Assembly (NCBI GenBank): GCA_022820725.1
Contig: JAJEFA010000021.1
Coordinates: 62,001-126,000 of the forward strand
Direction: 5' to 3'
Length of the DNA stretch: 64,000 nucleotides
Source: Candidatus Binatia bacterium
GTDB taxonomy: Bacteria; Desulfobacterota; Binatia; Bin18
Of this stretch, positions 57,663 to 64,000 are shown one piece after another (the stretch's first letter is position 1; each line of letters begins with the position of its first letter). The notes beneath the pieces are model-generated. The model was not told the DNA's origin. It was given only the letters and a program-made list of their open reading frames with translations, and searched no databases. The translations under genes and the position numbers were made by a program.

Positions 57663-57865
57663 ATCAATTTGAGGGCTTCTTGGGTTAAGCGCTTCAGCGC
57701 CTGTCGCATCAGCTGTTCGAGCGCTCTGACTTCCTGTGCTTCCAGCGCTACCTGGGTGTAAATCTCCTGGCCCGACAGTGTCTTCGATTGTACGTGGAGC
57801 GTCGCCCCCCCAAGTGTCTCCCCGGTTTCATCTGCATAGCTCAAGTCAATCTGCTGTACACGCAT
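57659..57865 (-). CDS. Small conserved-looking protein of unknown function
   Basis: The 68-residue protein (ATG at 57865 after GGGGGAGG) reads MRVQQIDLSYADETGETLGG then ATLHVQSKTLSGQEI and a helical leucine-rich end (EVRALEQLMRQALKRLTQEA). It looks like a beta-hairpin followed by one amphipathic helix. I do not recognise a family. It converges with the deoxyribosyltransferase gene. Confidence 0.5.
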   Translation of the reverse strand: MRVQQIDLSYADETGETLGGATLHVQSKTLSGQEIYTQVALEAQEVRALEQLMRQALKRLTQEALKLI

Positions 57866-57967
57866 GATGGGCCTCCCCCGCTTCTCTCGTGACCTGTATA
57901 GCCTCAATAGCCCCCCGTCTGAAGAGCGTAACACAGATTGGTGTTGACCGTTGAGACAAAGCGGACA

Positions 57968-58075
57968 ATGAGTGAGCGGCATGAATGGACATTGATCTCA
58001 TCCGGTGTAATCTCCAGGGCATTGGAGAGCAGTTTCACCGATTATGGTCAGGGATAGGAGAAAGGTGAGTGAGAA
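57968..58075 (+). pseudogene. Internally deleted remnant of the gene at 58644
   Basis: ATGAGTGAGCGG followed by AATGGAC and a diverged copy of the first 19 codons (it would read MDIDLIRCNLQGIGEQFHR against MDVYHIWCNLKDGVRDVEF) is joined to a copy of the last bases (GGGATAGGAGAAA against GGGACAGGAGAAA) and of the downstream TGAGTGAGAA. The body of the gene is missing. I read this as a tandem duplicate reduced by an internal deletion. The GNAT gene now lies between the remnant and the intact copy. Confidence 0.55.
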
Positions 58076-58078
58076 AAT

Positions 58079-58630
58079 ATGGTTAAACAACTCTCATCTT
58101 CTTCACCTCAGTCAGTCGAAACCGAGCGCTTACTCCTCCGTCCGTTTGTGGATGACGATTTTGTTGCCTATGAAAGGATTCGGGCGAATCCCGAAGTGGC
58201 TCGGTATCTGCCCGGTGGAATAGAGGCTGTGAAGAGTGCGCCCGAAAGGGCACGACAAACTATACAGGTCTTTGCGCGACATTGGCGGGAGCGGGGCTTT
58301 GGGCCCTGGGCAGTTATTGACAATCAGACGAGAGTATTGATCGGACACTGCGGCCTGCGTTACTTGTCCGAGTTTGATGCAGTCGAGCTGCTATATGCAT
58401 TAGATCCTTCAGCGTGGGGGAGAGGCTTGGCAACCGAAGCCGCCCGTGCCGCGATTGACTACGGCCGGACAGAACTTGGCCTGCCTCAGATTATTGCGCT
58501 TGCTTTACCAGACAATCATGCCTCTCGGCGTGTTATGGAGCGAGTGGGGATGCGGTATGTCAAGATGGCATCCTTCCAGGGCTACGATGTGGTACTCTAT
58601 GAAGTGTCTCTTAGGCCAAGCGGACCATGA
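58079..58630 (+). CDS. GNAT-family N-acetyltransferase (RimJ/RimL type)
   Basis: The 183-residue protein begins SVETERLLLRPFVDDDFVAY, as in the RimJ/RimL-like group, with VIDNQTRVLIGHCGLRYLSE, YALDPSAWGRGLATEAARAA (acetyl-CoA pyrophosphate loop, W-G-R-G-L-A) and LPDNHASRRVMERVGMRYVK. The substrate is unknown; relatives modify protein N-termini, antibiotics or small amines. It overlaps nothing and ends 14 bp before the gene at 58644. Confidence 0.92.
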   Translation: MVKQLSSSSPQSVETERLLLRPFVDDDFVAYERIRANPEVARYLPGGIEAVKSAPERARQTIQVFARHWRERGFGPWAVIDNQTRVLIGHCGLRYLSEFDAVELLYALDPSAWGRGLATEAARAAIDYGRTELGLPQIIALALPDNHASRRVMERVGMRYVKMASFQGYDVVLYEVSLRPSGP

Positions 58631-58643
58631 GTGAGCGGTAAGA

Positions 58644-58994
58644 ATGGACGTCTACCATATCTGGTGCAACCTCAAGGACGGCGTCAGGGACGTGGAGTTT
58701 ACGGATAGTGCTCGGCGGTATTTCGAACATCTCCAAGCCGAAGGCTTCCTTGCCAGTTATCGAATAACGCGCCGAAAACTTGGCCTTGGCCCCGACCATC
58801 TGCCTGAGTTTCATATCATGCTCGACTTTGAAAACTTGTCGCATCTGGACGCCGCGTTTCACCATGTCTCAACTCGTAGCGATCCAGTTGAGAGTTTTCA
58901 CCAAGCGGTGAATGCGAAAGTGAAAGACCTTATATTTGCACTCTATAGGGATTTCCCCGATCCTGGGCGAGTACGGGGACAGGAGAAATTTTAG
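58644..58994 (+). CDS. Uncharacterised DUF6614-like protein
   Basis: The 116-residue protein starts MDVYHIWCNLKDGVRDVEFT and contains RYFEHLQAEGFLASYRITRR, KLGLGPDHLPEFHIMLDF and DLIFALYRDFPDPGR. I associate this pattern with the small family labelled DUF6614, a ferredoxin-like alpha/beta barrel of unknown function; the name is from memory. The start follows GAGCGG. A reduced copy of its ends lies at 57968-58075. It is followed by an inverted repeat that may end transcription. Confidence 0.6.
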   Translation: MDVYHIWCNLKDGVRDVEFTDSARRYFEHLQAEGFLASYRITRRKLGLGPDHLPEFHIMLDFENLSHLDAAFHHVSTRSDPVESFHQAVNAKVKDLIFALYRDFPDPGRVRGQEKF

Positions 58995-59037
58995 TGAGAA
59001 TGACAAGTGACTAGGGGAATTGATTACTAGAACCAGA

Positions 59038-59071
59038 AGAGGGCAGCTTTTCCGGAAAGGCCGCCCTCTTT
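59038..59071. terminator. Inverted repeat, possible bidirectional terminator
   Basis: AAGAGGGC and GCCCTCTT form an 8-bp stem, extended by GC-rich bases around TTTTCCGGAAA. It lies about 40 bp after the gene at 58644. There is only a short T run (CTCTTT), so intrinsic termination is plausible but not certain. Confidence 0.45.
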
Positions 59072-59479
59072 GGTGCGCGGTATGCGCTGAAAATAAACTC
59101 TCAGTGTCTGTATGCCCGATTTGGCGGTCGTACAGCGGGCTTGTTCTTCACCCTGGCTGCTCCGGATTGTGCGCAATCCGTTTTCCCGATGGCCTTCTCT
59201 TGTGAGCCGACCGTTGTCGACTCCGTACTTTCGAGCACGACAGTCAGGCCGGGTCTGAGCATCAAAAGGATGAACTCAATAGCCGCTGCCTCACGCGGGC
59301 GCTGCCCACCGTTGGCGGGCGGTTATTTTCCGGCGGACTTTCCATTCGCACCTCCTGTCTCCCTCGTGGAGGGTTTTTCGACGGGCGCGCCGTCTTCCGA
59401 TGGGTCCACCAGAGACCCGATACTTTCTCTTACTCCCCTTGATTGTTTCGTGTCAAGTTTTTTTGAGACCCAGTCTGTG
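59072..59479. other. Region without a convincing gene
   Basis: About 400 bp between the inverted repeat and the GYD-protein gene. On the minus strand an ATG at 59345 has a strong ribosome binding site (AGGAGGTGCGA) but the frame stops after 27 codons at 59262. Another frame then stays open for about 60 codons (EFILLMLRPGLTVVLESTES), so a frameshifted relic of a small gene is possible. I cannot identify it. Confidence 0.4.
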
Positions 59480-59785
59480 CTACCGGCCCATCTGTTTCGG
59501 TCCCATCAGTTTTTCGTGAAGCTGAGAGGTCGGAATCGCCGGTAAGGTCGTAATATGGACGGTCCCGCGTGAACTCAAGTCAACCGATAGATGGGCGACG
59601 GTTTCGTTGTCGGGCGCCTCAATAATACTGACGAAATCATACAAGCCGAGCGTTGCAAATTGGCCCGTTACTTTACAACCAAACTCTGCAATCTCTTTGT
59701 TGACTTCTTCCAGACGATTCGGGTGCTGGTGCAGGGTTTTGCTCCCTTCGGGGGTGAGGGTGCTGAGCAAGATATAGGTCGGCAT
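59480..59785 (-). CDS. GYD-domain protein
   Basis: The 101-residue protein begins MPTYILLSTLTPEGSKTLHQ and has VNKEIAEFGCKVTGQFATLG and LYDFVSIIEAPDNETVAHLS, matching the GYD family (dimeric ferredoxin-like fold, named for a Gly-Tyr-Asp motif; here GLYD). The function of these proteins is unknown. The ATG at 59785 follows GAAAGGAGACCGTT; an upstream extension to 59983 is low-complexity and unlikely. It is a stand-alone gene. Confidence 0.88.
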   Translation of the reverse strand: MPTYILLSTLTPEGSKTLHQHPNRLEEVNKEIAEFGCKVTGQFATLGLYDFVSIIEAPDNETVAHLSVDLSSRGTVHITTLPAIPTSQLHEKLMGPKQMGR

Positions 59786-59995
59786 AACGGTCTCCTTTCT
59801 CAACTCTTTATTACTGGAAAGTCGCACTCCAGGAGGAACGCCCGGTGCGAATGTTTTTCTTCCTTCCCTCCTTGTGGGCCTCGATGGCGGGGATCGTCCT
59901 GTACTCTTGGGAGGTCTCATTTCACTTGGCCCCGATCCCGGAGGTCTTTTCTCGACCTCTCGAAAGACTTGGAGCAGCGACACGCCCGGACTCCT

Positions 59996-60520
59996 TTATG
60001 GTTCAATGTGCATATCGAGATGGTGCCGCCAAAAATATGTCCCCATAGCGACTGCGGCTAAGAGGTTGCCGATGACGACCGCCGGCCAGGCCAGTGCGTG
60101 CAGTACTGGCTCTGCCAATACGTGACACACCGATATAAAGCCAAACTCAAACACCACAAAGAATAAGAGGATGCCGAAACCAATCTGAGGATTGCGCTCC
60201 GCAATACCCAGCAACCACGACGCCAGCCAGCCGACCGCCGTAAAGACCAATCCATGGACCCAAGTAAACATGAATACAACTTCGAGATCGATCCCAAGGC
60301 CCTCGGATGTTGTGACGCCATCCGTGAACAATGCAGCCCCGAGAATCGAGGGCGTATAGAGTGGCTGCCCACGGACGCTGTCAACAATGAGAAACCATAC
60401 GGCGATAGTTGTGGCCCCGAGAATGCCGGCGATGAGGCCTTCCCGGAGAAGTTGTGAGAATTCTGCGGACGAAAACGTCAAGAGTCCCGAATCCACGCCT
60501 TCTGATTGTATTGTTGCCAT
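59996..60520 (-). CDS. Four-helix integral membrane protein
   Basis: The 174-residue protein has four clear membrane segments (IAGILGATTIAVWFLIVDSV; MFTWVHGLVFTAVGWLASWL; FGILLFFVVFEFGFISVCHV; WPAVVIGNLLAAVAMGTYFW). Between the first two lies a loop with QPLYTPSILGAALFTDG. Histidines occur in or beside several helices (TWVHGL, VCHVLA, RHHLDMHIEP). I do not recognise a named family. The ATG at 60520 follows AGGAGGGGAT. Confidence 0.8.
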   Translation of the reverse strand: MATIQSEGVDSGLLTFSSAEFSQLLREGLIAGILGATTIAVWFLIVDSVRGQPLYTPSILGAALFTDGVTTSEGLGIDLEVVFMFTWVHGLVFTAVGWLASWLLGIAERNPQIGFGILLFFVVFEFGFISVCHVLAEPVLHALAWPAVVIGNLLAAVAMGTYFWRHHLDMHIEP

Positions 60521-60646
60521 ATCCCCTCCTGTTTCTCCTTGGAGGCGAATGCGGCAGCGGGTTTAACCACTGCCCTGTGTGAGGTCATGACCAATAAGCA
60601 TGTGCCAGAGTTCTTTCCCGGAAACACGGGCGGGCGCAATCCAGCG

Positions 60647-61102
60647 TCACTGCCCGCTGCTCTCTACACGGGCGGCCTGATCTGCCAGTACGGGAATACC
60701 CGTGATGGTCACGACTAAAAGCCGTCGTTCCTTCGGGTAGAGATAGCCCTCGATCGTAATGGGTTGCCCTATAATTGTAGGTTGTTGGAGGGGAACGAGA
60801 AGCGGTGTCGGGCCATATAAACGAACGGTATGGCGTTGCAACTCGTCTACTCTCGCATCCTCCTGATCATACCTCTTGATTTCCTCGACGTTAGCGAGTT
60901 GGAAACGCCAGGAGGCGCCTTTCACCAGGATAGTCAGAGCTGGCTCTGGCGGCTCCGTCTCGTCCTCAAGCGGGAGTAGGGTGCCAGACAGGCGGACATA
61001 CGGCGTTTCATTCGGGTAACCGAAACGGGCGTCTGCTATGGCTACCCAGAGCAAGACGATACCTATCAGTCCGCATCCAACAAAACCGAGAATGGGTTTC
61101 AT
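60647..61102 (-). CDS. Membrane-anchored protein of unknown function
   Basis: The 151-residue protein has one N-terminal hydrophobic segment (ILGFVGCGLIGIVLLWVAIA) with a Cys at position 10 that does not form a clear lipobox, then a soluble beta-rich part (VRLSGTLLPLEDE, TVRLYGPTPLLVPL, PITIEGYLYPKERRLLVVTI). The soluble domain resembles an OB-like or short beta-barrel fold, as suggested by the alternation of strands. The ATG follows AGGAGGAAGGGAT. It is 126 bp upstream of the four-helix membrane protein on the same strand and may be cotranscribed with it. Confidence 0.75.
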   Translation of the reverse strand: MKPILGFVGCGLIGIVLLWVAIADARFGYPNETPYVRLSGTLLPLEDETEPPEPALTILVKGASWRFQLANVEEIKRYDQEDARVDELQRHTVRLYGPTPLLVPLQQPTIIGQPITIEGYLYPKERRLLVVTITGIPVLADQAARVESSGQ

Positions 61103-61575
61103 ATCCCTTCCTCCTGTCTGTAGCGTAACAAAGACCAAATCGGGCCATGTGGTTGCTGTACGACCGGGGGGCCACGCTCACGCAGGGGTGTAAAAATGGA
61201 ACAATCGTACGGGAAGAGGGCAGGCGAAAAATATGCGTGGCTGAAAGGGAGGGCAACAGGTTCGGGTGGGGCCTGGCGGACAGCGGTGGCAAATCCAGAG
61301 GGTCCGCTGGTGGGGAAGGAGCGTGGCTGTTGCTCCGGGTATTGCACAGTGGCCCCTCCAGTCACACGTTTGGTGCGTGAATCCCTGACCACCGACTCCC
61401 ACAGGCGTCTAGTTCCCTCCTAGCACTCTTTTTTGCCGAGTCAAGCGCAAACAGTGAATTTCCTATGATGGACGAGAGCGTCGCGAACCGCGGCCAAAGT
61501 TGTATCGAGACCCAGCGCCTGCCTGCCGGACTGCAGGAGCGCACCTCCCAGAGAACAAGGAGGAAGGAGTCCGCA
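61103..61575. other. Region without a recognisable gene
   Basis: The short frames on both strands have no ribosome binding sites or recognisable similarity, and their proteins look like shadows of GC-rich sequence. I see no tRNA, terminator hairpin or repeat of the A/B type here. Confidence 0.5.
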
Positions 61576-61986
61576 TTATTCCGTCCGTCCCTGTTTGACG
61601 ATCACGTCGAATTCTTTTTTGGTCACCGGCATGACTGACAGCCGGCTCTGCTTGACCAGCGCCATCTCTTGCAGCCGTTTGTCTTGCTTGATCTGGTTGA
61701 GCGTTACCGGGCTGGCCAGGGTTTCGACCGGCTCGATATCAACCACGCTCCAGCGCTCATCATCCGTCGTGGGGTCTTGATAGGCTTCTTTAATGACGCG
61801 GGCAATTCCGACAATCTCCATCCCCTCGTTGCTGTGATAATACAGGACCTGATCGCCCACCCGCATGGTCCGTAGGTTATTGCGGGCCTGATAGTTACGC
61901 ACCCCGTCCCAGTACGTCCAGCCGTCTTTTTGCAGGTCGCTCCAGGCATATTTATACGGTTCGGATTTCACCAGCCAATACTTCAT
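61576..61986 (-). CDS. EVE-domain protein
   Basis: The 136-residue protein starts MKYWLVKSEPYKYAWSDLQK and has WDGVRNYQARNNLRTMRVGD and QVLYYHSNEGMEIVGIARVI, exactly the EVE (PUA-like) fold related to YTH domains, which bind modified nucleic acid bases. EVE proteins are often next to restriction or defence genes; here McrBC lies 13 kb away and no partner is adjacent. The start is supported by the family's invariant MxYWL opening. Confidence 0.92.
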   Translation of the reverse strand: MKYWLVKSEPYKYAWSDLQKDGWTYWDGVRNYQARNNLRTMRVGDQVLYYHSNEGMEIVGIARVIKEAYQDPTTDDERWSVVDIEPVETLASPVTLNQIKQDKRLQEMALVKQSRLSVMPVTKKEFDVIVKQGRTE

Positions 61987-62115
61987 TGCCTTGTCTTCCT
62001 TATCGGTTTGCTGTGAGGCTGAACCATATACTTTCTCCGTATTTTTTCCAGATCGGCTCTTTGATTGCGTTTCTCAGGCTGTCTCTTTATAAGAAGGCTC
62101 AAAGGAGGGGGAATC

Positions 62116-63867
62116 ATGCCGCACGAGAGTCGCCAAGAGTATCGGATCATCACAGAAAAAGATGTCCCGGCGGTTATGCGGGACGGGACGACGCTCTACG
62201 CCGATGTCTATCGGCCGGATGCCGAGGGACGCTTCCCGGTTATTCTGTTACGGCTCCCGTATGGCAAAGAATTGGCCGATGTTTTTGGCGACCACGAGTA
62301 TTTCCCGTCGCGGGGCTATGTGGTCATCGTCCAGGACGGCCGAGGGCGGTTTACGTCAGAGGGAGAATACTATCCGCTCATTGATGAAGCCCAGGATGGG
62401 TACGATACGGTCGAGTGGGCCGCAGCGCTGCCGTACTCGAATGGTCAGGTTGGGACTCAGGGACAGTCGTATCTCGGCGCGACCCAGTATCAACTCGCGC
62501 CAACGCGACCGCCGCATCTCCAATGTGCTTTCCCCGTATCTGCCGGCGCCGATTACCATCAAGGCTGGGTCTACCACACCGGTGGAGCCTTCTCGCTGGG
62601 CTGGCAGGTGCCCTATGCGATCTTCCTCGCTCGCAACACTATTGATCGCAAAGGCATCAAGGAACAACTCTGGCCAAAGGTGCGGCCCGACCTGCTGCGT
62701 TCCATTAATTTCGGGAATCCGCTTTCGCCGGAAGCCTATATGCGCCTCCCGCTCCTGTATTGGGCCGACCTGCTTGAAGAGGTGGCGCCGTATTTGCGCG
62801 ATTACCTGACTCATCCCGACGACGGTCCCTATTGGTGGCCGATCAATATCGAGCGTCAGCACCGTAATATCAACATCCCCATGTACCATGTGAGTTCGTG
62901 GTATGACATTTTCCTGCGGGATGCCTTGGTGCACTTCTGCGGCTTGCAGGCGCGGGCCATGACACCGGAGGCACGCGGCGGCCAGAAATTGCTGCTCGGG
63001 CCGTGGGCTCACCTGTTTCCGTATACCACGCCGATTTCCGGTGGGACCGGCGATATCGACTTCGGTCCGAACGCCGTCATCGAACTGCACGAGACCCAAC
63101 TGCGTTGGTTTGACTATTGGCTCAAGGGAATGGACTCGGGGATTGCCGAGGAGCCGCCCATCCGGCTGTTTGTGATGGGAACCAATCGCTGGCGGGACGA
63201 GTATGAATGGCCGCTGGCGCGCACCCGGTACACATCCTACTATTTCCACAGTCAGGGCAGGGCGAATAGCCTCGACGGTGATGGCGGGCTGAGCGTTGAA
63301 CCTCCCCAGGACGAACCCCCGGATCGGTACGAATACGACCCTGCCGATCCGGTTCCGACCTGTGGCGGCAACACGCTGATTATTCCGGTCGGCGTCACAG
63401 ACCAGCGTGAGGTGGAAAGCCGACAAGACGTATTGGTCTATACCGGAGAGCCGCTGGACGAACCGCTTGAAGTCACCGGACCCCTCACGGTCGTGCTCTA
63501 CGCCTCGTCCTCCGCCACCGATACCGACTTTACCGCCAAGCTGGTCGATGTCCGGCCCGACGGCTATGCCCAGAACATTGCCGACGGTATTGTACGCGCG
63601 CGCTATCGTGACTCCCTGAGTCATCCGACTCTGCTGACGCCGGACGAGCCGTATGAGTTTCGTATCGACTTATGGGCAACCAGCCATGTGTTTCTGCCTG
63701 GGCACCGTCTGCGCGTAGAGGTATCGTCGAGTAACTTCCCGCGCTTCGACCGCAACCTGAACACCGGCGGCGATCAGGCGACCGGCACGCAGTTCCAGAC
63801 CGCGCAGCAAACCGTCTTGCATAATAAAAAGTTTCGGTCGCATATTGTGTTGCCGGTCATTCCGTAA
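62116..63867 (+). CDS. CocE/NonD family hydrolase
   Basis: The 583-residue alpha/beta hydrolase of the X-Pro dipeptidyl-peptidase/cocaine-esterase class has VPAVMRDGTTLYADVYRPDA, VVIVQDGRGRFTSEGEYYPL, the nucleophile elbow VGTQGQSYLGATQYQL and, in the second half, the lid and the jelly-roll domain with LYASSSATDTDFTAKLVDVR and RLRVEVSSSNFPRFDRNLNT. The probable catalytic Asp and His lie in VSSWYDIFLRD and LLGPWAHLFPYTT. It cleaves esters or acyl-amides, such as beta-lactam or N-acyl substrates. ATG 62116 follows AAAGGAGGGGGAATC. Confidence 0.93.
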   Translation: MPHESRQEYRIITEKDVPAVMRDGTTLYADVYRPDAEGRFPVILLRLPYGKELADVFGDHEYFPSRGYVVIVQDGRGRFTSEGEYYPLIDEAQDGYDTVEWAAALPYSNGQVGTQGQSYLGATQYQLAPTRPPHLQCAFPVSAGADYHQGWVYHTGGAFSLGWQVPYAIFLARNTIDRKGIKEQLWPKVRPDLLRSINFGNPLSPEAYMRLPLLYWADLLEEVAPYLRDYLTHPDDGPYWWPINIERQHRNINIPMYHVSSWYDIFLRDALVHFCGLQARAMTPEARGGQKLLLGPWAHLFPYTTPISGGTGDIDFGPNAVIELHETQLRWFDYWLKGMDSGIAEEPPIRLFVMGTNRWRDEYEWPLARTRYTSYYFHSQGRANSLDGDGGLSVEPPQDEPPDRYEYDPADPVPTCGGNTLIIPVGVTDQREVESRQDVLVYTGEPLDEPLEVTGPLTVVLYASSSATDTDFTAKLVDVRPDGYAQNIADGIVRARYRDSLSHPTLLTPDEPYEFRIDLWATSHVFLPGHRLRVEVSSSNFPRFDRNLNTGGDQATGTQFQTAQQTVLHNKKFRSHIVLPVIP

Positions 63868-63873
63868 GGGGCA

Positions 63874-64000
63874 TCACTGACGCTCTTGTGCCTCCCTGAC
63901 GAGTGCGTCGTGGAGTAAGGTCTTCATATACGTTTGATATTTGGGCACGCCTTTCTGCCGAGCCAGCTTGCGGGCGAGTTCGACATCACCGACCGCGAGG
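63874..64000 (-). CDS. CopG/BrnA-like antitoxin, C-terminal part (cut by right edge)
   Basis: The last 42 codons of a gene entering from the right: ELARKLARQKGVPKYQTYMK followed by TLLHDALVREAQERQ and TGA. The pattern KLARQKGVPKYQTYMKTLLH resembles the C-terminal ribbon-helix-helix of CopG/BrnA-type antitoxins. The partner toxin would be outside the window. It is convergent with the CocE hydrolase, 6 bp away. Confidence 0.6.
   Translation of the reverse strand, partial: LAVGDVELARKLARQKGVPKYQTYMKTLLHDALVREAQERQ

Noticed and set aside
59141..59545. Plus-strand 134-codon frame beginning MFFTLAAPDCAQ
   Set aside because: It overlaps the well supported GYD gene antisense and has no ribosome binding site or family pattern.
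1..64000. CRISPR arrays, tRNA or rRNA genes, prophage
   Set aside because: I saw no regularly spaced direct repeats, no cloverleaf with a TTCGAnTC arm in the intergenic spaces and no phage structural genes. A tRNA scan would settle the second point.

Overview
The window looks like chromosomal DNA of an uncultivated, GC-rich, selenocysteine-using, probably aerobic bacterium. Genes sit on both strands in short operons. Many encode enzymes of the kinds that are abundant in uncultured soil, marine or sponge-associated lineages (Deltaproteobacteria-like, Tectomicrobia- or NC10-like): flavin-dependent LLM monooxygenases, phytanoyl-CoA dioxygenase, amidohydrolases, enoyl-CoA hydratases, a molybdenum hydroxylase and a CocE-type hydrolase. 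Taxonomy is inference only; there is no rRNA or tRNA gene that I could see.

Most striking are three genes in which an in-frame UGA sits exactly where the family has its redox-active residue: an ArsC-type reductase (6483-6836, UGA at residue 12), a UGSC-family protein (41458-42009, UGA in the motif itself) and an AhpC/TSA-type peroxiredoxin (50350-51024, UGA in the first position of a CxxC). Each has a small hairpin just downstream that could be a bacterial SECIS element. Simple ORF calling breaks all three. The UGSC gene lies in an apparent catabolic operon (40403-44602) with an unknown partner protein, RidA, a MaoC dehydratase and a D-aminoacylase-like amidohydrolase.

Layout: 1-807, molybdenum cofactor genes (MoaD-MoaE fusion, moaB). 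921-3602, a group II intron with its reverse transcriptase and an odd antisense small ORF. 3643-22789, mixed housekeeping and catabolic genes (miaB, PHP-UvrD fusion helicase, SelA-like PLP enzyme, alcohol dehydrogenase, flavin monooxygenase, MetE-like protein, glpK, sodium symporter). 22904-28939, a four-gene operon (NUDIX, LLM monooxygenase, amidohydrolase, PhyH) next to LuxR- and TetR-type regulators with two matching near-palindromes that look like operators. 29014-34645, transferase, DHOD-like protein, kinase, MFS, OmpA-like and MBL proteins. 34708-36795, a cobalt-type nitrile hydratase/thiocyanate hydrolase cluster in which the beta subunit is split in two genes with an SDR dehydrogenase gene between the halves. 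36897-44602, F420/LLM enzyme, MscS channel, cupin and the UGSC operon. 44683-48753, AlkD-like glycosylase, a decayed gene fragment and McrBC. 48832-49160, a MITE-like element with an 8-bp target duplication in the 3' end of thrC. 49143-55152, thrC, the Sec-peroxiredoxin and a CoxMSL-type molybdenum hydroxylase. 55147-64000, HsdR-N-like protein, enoyl-CoA hydratase, small enzymes and membrane proteins, EVE protein, CocE hydrolase and a cut-off antitoxin.

A recurring theme is that dispersed repeats or a MITE abut gene 3' ends and supply the last codons and stop of the gene (thrC, coxS-like, nitrile hydratase alpha).
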